A program made the position numbers and the translations under genes. This document shows positions 46,560-58,470 of a stretch of 64,000 nt of DNA, in pieces; the first letter of the stretch is position 1, and each line of letters starts with the position of its first letter. The notes below the pieces were generated by a model. That model worked only from the letters and a program-made list of their open reading frames with translations, made no database searches and was not told where the DNA came from. The stretch covers positions 483,202,159 to 483,266,158 of the forward strand of contig OX422221.1 of assembly GCA_949130495.1 (NCBI GenBank), written 5' to 3'. Origin of the DNA: Sambucus nigra (lineage: Eukaryota > Streptophyta > Magnoliopsida > Dipsacales > Adoxaceae).

Positions 46560-48354
46560 TGTTTTGTGACAGCCCGTCTAATTAAATATCGGGTAACTAC
46601 TCCTTTATTAAATTAATGCAAAATATCAAGTTGGTTCAGTCTTATCATCACTGTCAAGAAACATTTAATTAGTTACTAACCACCTAACGTTTAACAAGTG
46701 AGATTCCATTTTTTATTAATTAAATTAACTTACAAGAAAGTAATGAATAGCCGACCATTCAACATTCACATAAACAATCTCATGGTATTAATTAATAGAA
46801 AGAAATAACAGAGTCTGGAGTAACACTCCAAATATAGTCTTAATGCTAAATAATCCCAATATAAAAGTCTGAATATCTAAACAAATCCAACAACTGCAAT
46901 GAAAATGAACGTCTGAATCTACTATCTCTAAATGAAAATGGGCGACATGACCTAACTGATGTAGATAACTCTTTAAGAATAAAAAATAGATGGTGGAGGC
47001 GTATAATATCAAGATCCTGCAACTTCCATAGTATCTACATCACGTCAATAAAATGGAACTCCTATGCTTGGCGTCCCTGTGGCTGGGAACCTAAAAGGTT
47101 TTTACAAAACAAAAATAGATTCAGAAGCAAACGGGTCAGAGCCCGATGTGAAAAATAGTTTAAAATAGCAAGTGTTTAAATTGCAATAAACAGTAAATAT
47201 CATATACATGTTAGACATGTGCTCTCACTTGAAATTCTTACCCCTCAACTATTGTGCACGCCTAATGGGTATTTATTACCCATCCTATCAATACTACCCA
47301 CCTATCTTGTCGGCACCAAATCTTTGTCTACTATATTAAGCCACCCGTATTACCCAGATACCATGGAATTCCATTACCATTATTTATTAATAAATTTTAA
47401 GTAACTTAATACTCACTTTTAATTTCCACAAGTTTACATTATTCTAAAGGTCTCATCCTCACTCATCTACCAAGCAACAAAGTAGAACAATCTCAAGTAT
47501 ATATTTATATGACTCTCAGTATATATAAACACATATCACACCCCTAGGCTGAGCTGCGGTGCATGCATACTCTACTATCAAATCTGGATATATCACGTAC
47601 GTAAGGATCACGAGTTTCGAATCACTCAGGAACCGTATCAATACAAATCACACTTATTGGAGGCGAACATAGTTCACATACCTATGGGTAACACACATAG
47701 CTACACTCCCATAGTCAGCGGACTTATCAACTCACCGATGAGCCCTTCACAGTCCTATGTTTTGAGGCACCAATCTAAACTCCCCCGATGTAACATGAAC
47801 ACAAGAGTGTCCCTTTTAGAACCTCCCGTGATAACAAGAATGGTTGGTATGTTATACACAAAATCACTTGTACATTAGGAAACCGAACAATCTAAGAATT
47901 TATAAATTAATATGGGTATTCGCACATCCCATATTATAAGTCTCATACATAGTATATTTATATCCATAATATTCAACGTATTATTTGTTTAATGCGATAA
48001 CTCTCGTCATATAAATTCGAGTACCTAAACCTATCCCAACTGGCTACTAGGTCTCTCATGTGTCTCTAAGGTCATTTAAGTAATTTAAGGTCACTATACT
48101 ACTGTCCCTAACCTTAATCTATTATCTATTCGATTTAAATCCTTGTTTACAAAGTTTCTAATCGCAACTCACTCGGCGAACACTCGTAAGTATAACATTT
48201 AATTCCATCAAAACTAATACATTCTGGGCCTTAATTACAACCCCACTGACCTTCCCTAAGTACCATTATGTTAAATTAAATCACTCCAAAAATTATTTCA
48301 AGTTGGGATTGGGTCAAACCTTAAAAGGAAAATATAACAAAAATTTAGGATAAG

Positions 48355-48432
48355 TCGATTGATCGTAGGGAAGGGTCGATCGATGAACCAGTCGATCGAT
48401 CGACATTCATGGTTGATCGATCGATCCATCAG
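48355..48432. repeat. CGATCGAT cluster in the outer solo LTR
   Basis: Several overlapping palindromes of GATCGATC type lie within 78 bp and are followed by ATGGCTTCGAT. The inner LTR has the counterpart at 51391-51466. Confidence 0.85.
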
Positions 48433-49527
48433 GTATGGCTTCGATTTTGCATATTATTTCCTACGTGTTTCTTCAATTTCAGACCTCTAATACTCTACTT
48501 TAATGTTCCAAACTCCTAAATACTTATACTAAAGGTCACCAACATAAATATATAATTTTCAATGTCTTAGAATCATCAAATCATCATGGGGTATAATTAT
48601 CTTGGATCAAATCATGTATTTTTTTTTTCATAAAAACCCTTGTTCTTCAATTTTTCTTCATGAACATCGAATATATCAACATAAATTCGCTAATTTTTAT
48701 ACATGGATCATAATTTCGTTGTCTCTACATATCAAAAGTTCAACTACATGCAAAATCTACCCATATTCAAGATTAAATTCTTTCGATTCATGAAATTATC
48801 AATTGTGACACCCCGCCTAATAAAATACCGGGCGATCACTCCTATATCAAATTAAAACAGGAGTCTCATATGGATCATTCTTAGCATCACTGTCGAAAGT
48901 CCATTTAATTACTAATAACCTATTAGGCCGGTGTCAAAATTTTACTTAACTACTCTTTTTAACCACTAAAAAATTAAAACATCCACACAGTTTTGCGTAA
49001 ATGAAACTGAAATGAAGTAAAATAACCAAACACTCGGTCAAAATATACAACCATATCGAATGGTGTACTAAAAGAATAAATAAATGCAATTGGACCATTG
49101 GCCTGAATACTTATACAGTACCTCCTATCTAGAGTACAAAGGTAGAAGCATCTATCGAGATCCTGCACGCATCCACAGCTGCTGCAGCTGACGTCTGACT
49201 CGAAAGAAGTACCATCCAGGCGTACCTGTGTCTGGACACCTATATATATATATAGCAAGAGAGGAAAAGTAGATAAACAGGTCAAAGCCCGAGTTTTGAA
49301 AATATTTAGCAAGTTCATAAATGCCTTATTTTTAGAAAAAGGTTTTAACTCATATTTAAATTTGGTATCGCACTCCCATGAGATACCCCTCACCTCTCCG
49401 CTAACATTGCACTCTTAGCGCATCCCTCTAAACATCCTAGTCAAGCAACCCTACTAAACTAGTCTATCACCCAACTACTAACATCCCTAGATAGTCTAAG
49501 TAATGTACTAAGGTCTTAACATCACCC

Positions 49528-49862
49528 CCAGTCTCAATGCTATGCCATGTTCGTGCGTGGGGTGTCTCGCAAAGAGAAATCCAAACAAGGAACCCCCCGA
49601 TACACTACTACGCGGCAAGGTCAATCGTCGAGATCCGCAAATCCCACAGAACCGAATATATATATATATCTATATATATACACATATACTAAATCTTAAT
49701 ATAAGAGCACTATGGATTAAACTTCTCCCCAGTCTCAACACAATGCCATATTCGTGCGTGGGGTGTCTCGCAAAGCGAAATTCAAACAAGGAACCCCCCG
49801 ATACATTACTATGCCGCAAGGCCGATCGTCGGGATCCATTAGACCCTCGGTACTCGATTCAT

Positions 49863-49865
<3 letters not shown>
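49528..49865. repeat. Tandem duplication, period 201 bp, in the inner solo LTR
   Basis: CCCCAGTCTCAA...TTCGTGCGTGGGGTGTCTCG occurs at about 49527 and 49728. About 130 bases of each copy match, ending near CGTCG-GATCC. TA runs follow both copies. Confidence 0.85.

Positions 49866-49920
<55 letters not shown>
49865..49920. repeat. (TA)n microsatellite
   Basis: About 28 TA units. A run of Ile-Tyr in a long + frame across this place is produced by the repeat and is not coding. Confidence 0.95.
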
Positions 49921-49923
<3 letters not shown>

Positions 49924-49999
49924 TTTTACAATATACATCCGGATCTATCTCCCGGACTGAGGATTCATATACAAAGTATTTATCAATACTTTTTATTTT

Positions 50000-50330
50000 T
50001 CTCAAAACTTTCCATTTCCCCCTTCTCATATCCAGGAAATGTATTTAAAAGTCAATTCATTATCATGAATTGCTTTAACAAATATTACATCTTTTCAAAA
50101 TCCAGTTTTATTATCATAAAAATGCTTTTCCGTTTCAAAATATCCCATTTCCCTTTTTATATTCAGGAAATGTATTTAAAAGCCATTTTTATTATCATAA
50201 AAATGATTTTACCATATCATATGCTTCCACTTCCCTTCTTCCATCCGAGAAGTGTTACCGAAGCCAAACCATTTATCCCATTTCCCTTATTCCATCCAGG
50301 AAATGTAAATTAAAGCCAATTTATTATCAT
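50000..50330. repeat. Imperfect tandem repeats in the inner solo LTR
   Basis: Four units built on CATTTCCC...CAGGAAATGTA...AAAGCCA and ATTATCATAAA occur at about 50010, 50140, 50228 and 50277, with variable spacing. Confidence 0.7.
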
Positions 50331-51390
50331 AAATTTCTTTAACATATAATATAACGCGTTCTAAGACCGCCCGTCCAGGTTTCCCCACTGTGCGCGGTCC
50401 TAAATGGCTATCATCTTCCAAGTCCTATCATCAAGACAACCTGGGATCCTACATCGCAAGACGTCGGGAAGCGGCCATATGCCTGCGGGATAGTCATGAT
50501 CACACCCAGAATTACCTATCCAGCGCAGAAGCATACCATAATCGCTCATATGGCCTATAGGACTATATCCACCCTGCATTCACTAGCCAGGGGGCTTCAC
50601 CATACGTACGCAAACTTCCCTTATGATAGCGATTTAGAGAGGTGTGTACCCAAATTTTATTATTTATGAAAATCATTTCCTTTTTCCATTTTGAAAACAT
50701 TCATTTTTATATTTTCGAAAGCCATTTACATCATATCATATACATACTTTATTCACATAGTATATATATATACCATATATTCCTCTTCGAATATATATAT
50801 GGCCATAATTTCCAAATATCTCTAGCGATGACCAATAATCCCAAAGATTCTCTCAAAGAATCATAATCATGCATTCATATTCGCATGATACTAAACCCAA
50901 AGTATTTCCTTACTTTAATAAGTAATATATACCAAAATCCCATCTACGGATCTATTGGATATCTCCAATTATAATACTCCACAATCGATTATAATTGTGC
51001 TTACTATACGCATAATTATATGGGCCTAAAAGCCCACTAAAATATCCTAGGGATTTGTATTTCCCGTACCAGTTTAAATTTAGTGGGTTATGGATTTCAT
51101 TTCCATAAACCCAAAGACTACCTCAAGTCCAATTAATCATTTAAAAGTCCCCAACATAATTTAGGATCCCTAAACCATTAAATTCTATAGTTATTCTATT
51201 TTCCTCGAAAATTTAGTTTAAGAGTTATACATCTAAAACCCTCACTTTACCGTCCTAAATTCCTTTAATTAGAGGACCATATAGTCCTAAAAGGTCCTTT
51301 ATGTTATCACATAAATAACCTCAAAGCAAGATGAATTGGAATCTATCCCATCCAAATCACCCTAGCAAAATTGCCAACTTTCAGCAAAGG

Positions 51391-51466
51391 TCGATCGATC
51401 GACCCATGGCTTTCGATCGATCGATGGCTTCGATCGATCGAACCCCCATTATTGATCGATCGATCA
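51391..51466. repeat. CGATCGAT cluster in the inner solo LTR
   Basis: Four blocks of tandem CGATCGAT are separated by CCCATGGCTTT, GGCTT and ACCCCCATTATT. It is homologous to the cluster at 48355-48432. Confidence 0.85.
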
Positions 51467-53343
51467 TGGCGGGTAGCTTCTTCTCCGAGAAGTTATTTCA
51501 GCCATGGAAGCTTCCCCCAAGCTTCCATCTCCTCACCCAACAACCTACAACTTCAACCAACGACAAATACACATATAATACGGGTTCTAAACGTCCTAAA
51601 ACTCGAAATCACCAATTAATTTAGGTTAAAACCTAATTTCCTCAAATTGAAACATTTTTGGGGTTTACTTGTTTTAACTCCCGAAAATACATTTTATCCA
51701 CGAATACCCCACCCAAAACCTTTAGGGTTTGTTTATAACAAACTACGGTATGAGATATTTATGCAAAAATTAAATAAAGCAAGTAAACATTTGCCTCGTG
51801 GATATAATCCGACGACCTCGAGCCGAATCCTGCGGAGTTTGGCCGGAACCTCCCCTTTCTCCTCTTTTTCTCTCCTCCTCTTCTCTTCTCTCTCTTTTCT
51901 TTCTTTCTTTCTCTTTTCTTCCCTCTCACCCTCTTTATATAGTGAGAAAAGGGTTATACCCCTTAAAACCCAAAAATGACTCGTTTACTCAATTACGAGC
52001 CCGTTTAACTCCAAAATTCTCCGAAACTCAATTTCGACAATGGGACACACTTTTTTGACTATCTCGGACATTCCGAGACTCACAGCACAGTCGAAATTCC
52101 CATCCGGGGTACTTAACCGTAAATCACTATTCTAACCCAATATAACTTAATGCGGGTTTTCTAATCCAAATCTTACCTCTTTTATCGCTATACTCCACGG
52201 CGACATATAATTAAAATACTTCGACCTATTTAGTCCCAAAAACAATTACGATGCCCATCGAAAATCATTAAATCCTCGAAAATCCCAAAAATCACTATTT
52301 TGAGAAATTCTCGAAATTGCCAATTTATTTTTAATTATGGAATTTAATTGTCTCCAAAAGGATGGGTTGTTACATCAATATTTCAAGTTTAGTCTCCAAT
52401 TCTAAACAACCATGGATAATACATTTGCTGATTCATAACAAGTTAAATCACTTGACTCAAATGGAAGTTATGATCCTTTGGAGAAGATGATATAGGGGCG
52501 ATCCTCTCTTTTCGATCTACGCATTGGTGGTGACGGCGGTGCAAAAGGTGAAGAGGTGGTGGTTCAAGGCTTGAGAATCCTTTCTCATTCCTCCTCTGAT
52601 GGCTTACATATCTTCTGCGTTTGATAAAACCATAATGGCCTAACCTAGCATGTGATATAGCTTTATAATTTCGTGGGTCTTAATACTCTAAAACTTAAAA
52701 TGCCCGAAGTACCCTCCCAATTTGCCCGTTTGGCCTAAAACTTCCCCGGGTCCCAAACTAAACCCCTGGGTAGATTTTTCTGACTATTTAGATACTTCCG
52801 GACACATTGGCACACTTAAAATTACCATTTGGGTGACTTAGAAATAAATTGATTTTTAAATCCATAAAGTTGGGTCCCGACACGAGTGGCATGCACGTCC
52901 CAACTTAATTTCCAAACTATCATATTTTCCACTCGTAACTATTTTAATAAGTTCATAATCATATATTAATATACTCGCTTAGTAATATTCAACATAATTA
53001 TCATAATCACATACTAACTCTCGTCTGACTAGTATTTAAATCCAGATTAATTACCAATTAAGTTCCCATTTTAATTCAATTAATCCTTAAATAAAATTCA
53101 GTAAAAATACGGGGTATTACATGTTTCATCTAAGACACATAAATGATTGATCACAAAATCAACATTCTAGATTCAAATATACCAGTGCTTATCAACGCCT
53201 GATAAAACTCGCATTTTATGATTTTACAACTATTTAAAAAAATGATAAAAATGTTTAAAAGTATAATTTTATCCGTTTAAAAATATATAAAAAATATTTT
53301 AAAAATAAACAATCCTTCAAATAAATTTGGAAAAACTCTGGAA

Positions 53344-53746
53344 TGTTATTAAATAAAAGACATAAAGAGAATTTAGAGATAATATAAATTTTTATTTCTT
53401 ATCTCAATACTCAGGGGGTATCATCCCTATTTATAGTACATGATAAGGCATCCCAAAGGATACCTTATTAAATATGAATACAGGTGGACATCCACTATAA
53501 TACATATTTTACAACACTCTCCATTGGATGTGCACCATTGAATGATTGTTGCATCATAGAAACCTTAATAAATAAAAATCTACTGGGAAAAAATCAAAGT
53601 AAAAGAAAAAAAGTTCAAATTTTGTGATCATTAAATTTGTGTTGGACATGCTTAGTGTTTCCTCGTTAAAACCTTCTAAGAAATCCCAATGGAAAAATGT
53701 ATAGTTAAAGAAAAAAATAGTACATCGCACATATGTCCAAAATATC
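53344..53746 (-). repeat. 3' LTR of the decayed copia element
   Basis: The start is fixed by the match to 61192. The end (CCAAAATATCA) is a guess from the CA terminus about 15 bases before the polypurine complement. The stretch GATGTGCACCATTGAATGAT is typical of such copia LTRs. Confidence 0.6.
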
Positions 53747-54619
53747 ATGTTCTCGAATTCTCCCCCTGATAGATATGATTGGACTCCCCCTGATTATGGC
53801 ATTTCAATGATGATTGAGTTCATGCATTCCATCTCAAACAATAGCTTCTACAATGTTGCTTTCGGCATTGACTTGTTACTTCAATCTCATTTTTCTTATG
53901 AAGCTTAACAAAAGAGCTCAACTTTTGTTAAAAGGGGTGAATATGCAACTTTATCGGATCAATTTGGCTTCAATAGCATTACTCTTATGGAGTTCATGTG
54001 TTGCATCACTATTCTGGAGTTCATATATGTTGAAAACTTAAATTTTGTTTTCATACCTCCCCCAATTTAGCATCATTGCCTTCATAGGTAGTGGTAGTAA
54101 CATGTGTTGTTGGGGGTAAGTCATAAATTCTTTGATTGTTCCTTGTGAGGATCATAGAGATAACATGTATCTCCATAACTAACTATACAAGAATCGTTAA
54201 ATCTAATAGTATCATACCATTATTTACATGAATGTATCATATAATATGATTGATTTTAGTCCCATGCTTGCAAGTCGATGGTAATTATTTCTTTCCAAGA
54301 GATTAACTGCGAATACTATGTCTGGCATCATGCATTGTGAAATATACTAGTAACGTACAGGTATGGTACTTCTGAAACAATCTTAATGTGTAATAATAAC
54401 ATATAAATATGATAATTTTGGACCAAATTTATATTTTTTGTCCTGTTTAGGATGATACAAAAATTATTAATATTTAAAAATAAAAAATCACGAGTATATC
54501 AAAGGGGTGTGCTTAATATATGCTAAAGCATGGTAGCACTTTTCAATCCATTTAATCGATGGATCATTATTTGACCAAATTATTCTCTATCTACTAGTTA
54601 AGATAATAACTAATCACCC

Positions 54620-55300
54620 CAAGGTAATTCATTTTTGAATTCCTTAATTGTTTATCTTACATTTCAATTGTGCTCTTGAGGATTACATCCTTTTAAGGAT
54701 ATTTGTATAATGACACATCGGCATATATAATTATTTTCATACCTTACCTTAGACAAATATATTTTAAGACGGTTGTACCTATATCCTTTTGGACTGCTTT
54801 AAGTTGTTAAATGAACGTCTTATTCGAATTGAGTACGTACTCTTTGGCTTTGTTTTGGGCAAATAAAATCCTTTTGGGATTTTCATATGTATTCTTTGTT
54901 TAAGGCATGTATAAATAAATAGTTATAATATTCTTCAGTCTTATATGTGTTATATTTAAAAAATTTCTTAAGTTAGTCAGATATCTATAAATTATTTACA
55001 ACCTTAACGGGATGATATGTTTGTATATAATCCATATTTGGTTTCTAGAGAAAATCTTGTGCTACAAGTCGTGCATTCTTTAAATATTTTCTCATTTCTA
55101 ATTCTTATAAAATCCATTTGTAACCTTCAGGGTTATCATCTTATGAAGTTTATACTATAGGTCCGAATACACCATGTATATTAAGAGACTTAAATTATGC
55201 CTTGCTGACATTTTCTCGTTTTGGCCAATCTATTCTTTGTCGACATTCAATTATAGTACCTGGATTTGTAGTATCATTGACTTTTGATTTTTTTTTCTCG
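54620..55300 (-). pseudogene. RT: Copia reverse transcriptase remnant
   Basis: Reading leftward I see CRQRIDWPKREN (55246-55211), HGVFGPIV, EGYKWI, ARLVAQ with MDYIQTYHPV, then KIPKGFYLPKTKPKSTYSIR (about 54890-54830) and ARLVAQ-type spacing to a NNLKQSKRI motif. These follow the order of the family RT (VFGP, GYKWVF, ARLVAQGF, DYEETYSPV, KIPEGF, YSIKLQRSLYGLKQSGRMW). Every segment is in a slightly different frame. Confidence 0.7.
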
Positions 55301-55461
55301 CTACAACATATATAATTATGTTATAGATGATTGTCATTTATAGTAATTGAATTTGTAGTATCATTAACCTATAGGTTTTCCACACTTTTAGCACAAAATA
55401 AATTTATTTTTCTCCCAATTTTATTTGGGGCTACTGGACAATGATTGTGGCAAGAATGTTT

Positions 55462-57782
55462 TGAAGAAAATATTTAATGATAAAAGCTTGTTTACAAGGT
55501 TAATAACAAAATGTTATAAATTGTGTAAAATCTGAATAAACTTTTTGGGCAAAACTCTTTTAAAAAAAGAACACAAAATGTGTTGTCAAAACTTTCTGAT
55601 TGTATGGTTTAGATTTGATAGTTGATTACCTTCTTTTTAAATTTTAAGAAACATCTACTAAAGTTACCATACAGTCCCAATCGCAACAACAGTTAAGAAT
55701 ATTCAAAGGAATAGACACATGGATTTTTAACGTCGTAAAGCCCATAATCAAGGGAAACATCCACGGCGCCCTCTACGACACAAAACAAAAATTCACTAGA
55801 ATAAAGAATCAAGTTACAACACTTAAGCAAACACGTAAGGATCCTAAATCTAAGTTCTTAATTATACCTACATGAGCTATTCCACTCCAAAGGTTTCTGA
55901 TTAGAACTGATCTCTTCTTTGTTGCCCCTTTTCCTTTTCCTTGACATCATTCTCTTTGAATTCTGACTCCAGCAACTCTTTCAACTTTTAAGTCTAAAAA
56001 AAAACACCGCATCTAAGTGTTTGTGATGTGCACTATAAGCAGATATGCAACTCACTCTCTCAAAATGCAGATATGCAACTCACTCTCTCAAAATTATTTA
56101 TACAAACATTCCTATAAAATTACAAATAGTACTAACATGAATAGGATATTTCCAAGTGTGTATTCAACAAATCTAGACTTCTTGACCTTTCTATTAATCC
56201 ACAGATCTCAAACTTACCTTGCTCAGAAGACGGACAAGGTCTTATGCAATTTCAATATTTTGAAAATATTTTTGAAATTCTAAACCACCAATTGAGATCC
56301 AAACTAGACTAGAAGTCTATATCGTAAAAATAGAATTAGAAATGACATGTAGAAACTGATTCAAATGATTTTGTAAAAGAAACTTCTAACTCAAAAAGAG
56401 ATCCAGAAGAACAACCTTGCTTTTAAAAATAGCCAAGGTCCTATGTGTTTCTTTTTATTTATAAACACATTTATTTCACAAAATGTGAAATAAAAACCAA
56501 GAAACACAAACACTCTTAAGGATCTAGTTTTTTCTTGAAACCTTAGAAATTTATTTTTCAAAAACTTTGGAATCAAATGGATGTGAAGATAGAGATCCAA
56601 AAAGAGAACTGAAAAATAAGCGTGTGATGTTCTCTTTAGAAAATCTCAAGTTTCAATGTATGAAACTTGCTATTTTCTCGGAGAGGTGTTTTGAGAAAGA
56701 CTTGAAACGGAAGAGGTCTTCTACAAGACGTCAACCTAACTACTAAACCCACAGAAACCCTAGATTGGCTCTATCCCTCGTAGTTTTTGGTTTCTGGTAA
56801 AGGTATTTGAGGTTTAAAGATGTTTGGGTTGAAGGGATTCACTCAGAGGTTATGAAGGACGAAGATGGATTGATCTTTTTCCTTTCTCTCTCTAATTTTC
56901 TCTCAAATTTCTTCCCCCCCCTCTCTCTTTTATTTTTTCTTTGGGATGATTTGAACAAAAGTCTCTAAATGCTGAGGGTAATTATGGTTTTATAGTAGGC
57001 GAAGGAAGGATCAGGAACATAATTTGCAAATAACGAATAAGATTAAGTCACACAATTTGACTAATGATCTAATGGTTTAAAACCAACCGGTGAACTGAAT
57101 GAATATCATTAGATGATAATTAATCACTGGGATTATAACACAACACATTCAGTCCGTTGATAAAACTAATCCAAGGGTTGAGATTGGTGATTGAGGTTGA
57201 GTCTATGAGAAAACACAAATCTACCCGTCCAGCTACCAACACATGTATGGCTATGATGAAAGTAAAACGCGTGCTATAAAATAATTACACAGACACCTTA
57301 TAGACTCTAGCGCTTTTATATTCTACCCAGGCTAATTTCAGCAAACAAAATAACTTTTGGAAATTCAAATTTCACCCACATCACTTTTTAAATAAAGTTT
57401 TAATTAATTAAAAAATTATTCTAAAATTGTATGAAATGTTTTGAACTGAATTAATTTAGTTTTGAGAAGTCTTAAAGTGTTGTAAAACCATTAAAGCAAA
57501 TGGGAGAAATATATGATGTAGTGAAAGTATCCTCTTAGTGGTTTTAAGGATATAAATAACTTCCCTATAAGGATTGCTTTAGATTTGTTTGCTTCTTCTT
57601 CTTCTTATTCTTCTTCTTCTTCTTCTTCTTCTTCTTCTTCTTTTTCTTCTTCTTCCTTCTTCTTGAACCTCTAGGAATGGAGCAACTCATAATGACTAAT
57701 CATACTTTGACTCAATCACCAAACTAGTTGGAACTCCTATATAAGGTAGACTCAAGTAAGTGAATTATATAATGTGTTCTCA
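55462..57782 (-). mobile_element. Solo LTR of the SIRE-like copia family (2321 bp)
   Basis: It matches the SIRE-like LTRs at 23982 and 32061 along its length: TGAAGAAAATATTTAATGATAAAAGC at the start (in pieces), ATCTACTAA-GTTACCAT, CATCCACGGCGCCCTCTACG, the block ending CTCTAGCGCTTTT and the terminal TATAATGTGTTCTCA. It is diverged and so older than, or from a different subfamily to, the intact element. No internal region is attached. The flanks (TGTTT left, ATTTT right) do not form a clean duplication, so the insertion may have been altered. Confidence 0.82.
57594..57663. repeat. (TTC)n microsatellite
   Basis: About 20 CTT/TTC units, slightly interrupted, lie inside the solo LTR. The other SIRE LTRs have only TTCTTCATT at this place, so it expanded here alone. 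Confidence 0.92.
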
Positions 57783-57899
57783 ATTTTGCAAATAGTCCAT
57801 ATAATTTTTTGATATCATTTTTCACTTTGTATTTGTATTGAGCGATACGGGAGATTATATGAGACTAATTGTAAGTATTTCACGATAATTCATGTCATT

Positions 57900-58470
57900 T
57901 TTCAAGAATAATTTGCACTTCAGATATGTTCTTGTCTCCCCCTAATGGAAGGAATGGTGTATCATGAAAATAAAATTTCCATATATGATAAACACCATAA
58001 TTGTTAATGGTTCAATAGAAGGTGAATCATAAGCGTCATATATAGACCCTTGTGATAACAAGAGTGAATATACATATTAATTAAAATAATAAATATCCTT
58101 AAAAAATCATTAAAGAGGTTAATATATCGTTTGTGATTATAAATGCTTATGGAAAACAATTAAGGTGACCAAAATAGTCATAATTTAATAAAAAATAATT
58201 AAACCATGAAGCTTTAGGCTCATGACAAAGTGAAATTATACAATAATAAATGTTGTATAATATAACCCTGTAAATAATGAAATGGTTATTTTGTCAAACA
58301 TTAGAAATAATTTGAAAAGAATTTGTCATTTTTATTTTAATATGATACACTTGTATTCTAATGGCCATAAAACAAAGTGAACTTCTTCAGGAATCACTTT
58401 CATACGAACCATTGTGTGTGAATGGGCGAGTACCACATGACCACACCACATAGGTCTTTGTAGAGCCTTT
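57900..58470 (-). pseudogene. INT: Copia integrase C-terminal remnant
   Basis: Leftward reading gives FLPLGGDKN near 57935, the segment that precedes RT in this copia group (family FPPLGGE-K). Further right, GHVVLAHSHTMVRM near 58420 is a possible trace of the WGHAVLHAA motif. Because the first match lies beyond the solo LTR while RT lies before it, the LTR split the element. Confidence 0.5.

Larger units (their letters stand above)
48804..52374 (-). mobile_element. Inner solo LTR (3571 bp), nested in the outer one
   Basis: It starts TGTGACACCCCGCC and ends GGGTTGTTACA. The target duplication TCAAT is perfect at 48799-48803 and 52375-52379. Its beginning is clearly related to that of the outer LTR (TAATAAAATACCGGGCGATCAC against TAATTAAATATCGGGTAACTAC, in pieces), so both belong to related families. 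No coding sequence is present. A CT-rich, leader-like block lies at 51850-51940. Confidence 0.9.
46565..53121 (-). mobile_element. Outer solo LTR, gypsy-type, split by a second solo LTR
   Basis: It starts TGTGACAGCCCGTC and ends GGGGTATTACA. The target duplication TGTTT is perfect at 46560-46564 and 53122-53126. Without the nested insertion and its 5-bp duplication it is 2981 bp. There is no internal gag-pol, so recombination between two LTRs removed the body. Orientation is inferred from the termini, which parallel those of the minus-strand chromovirus here (TGTCACTACCCC...GGGGTCATTACA). Its end also matches the LTR end at 61837. Confidence 0.88.

Noticed and set aside
49542..50048. 168-residue frame with long Ile-Tyr run
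   Set aside because: Produced by TA microsatellites and a tandem duplication within a solo LTR.
55457..57787. Target-site duplication for the SIRE solo LTR
   Set aside because: The flanks TGTTT and ATTTT agree at only three of five bases, so no duplication is claimed.
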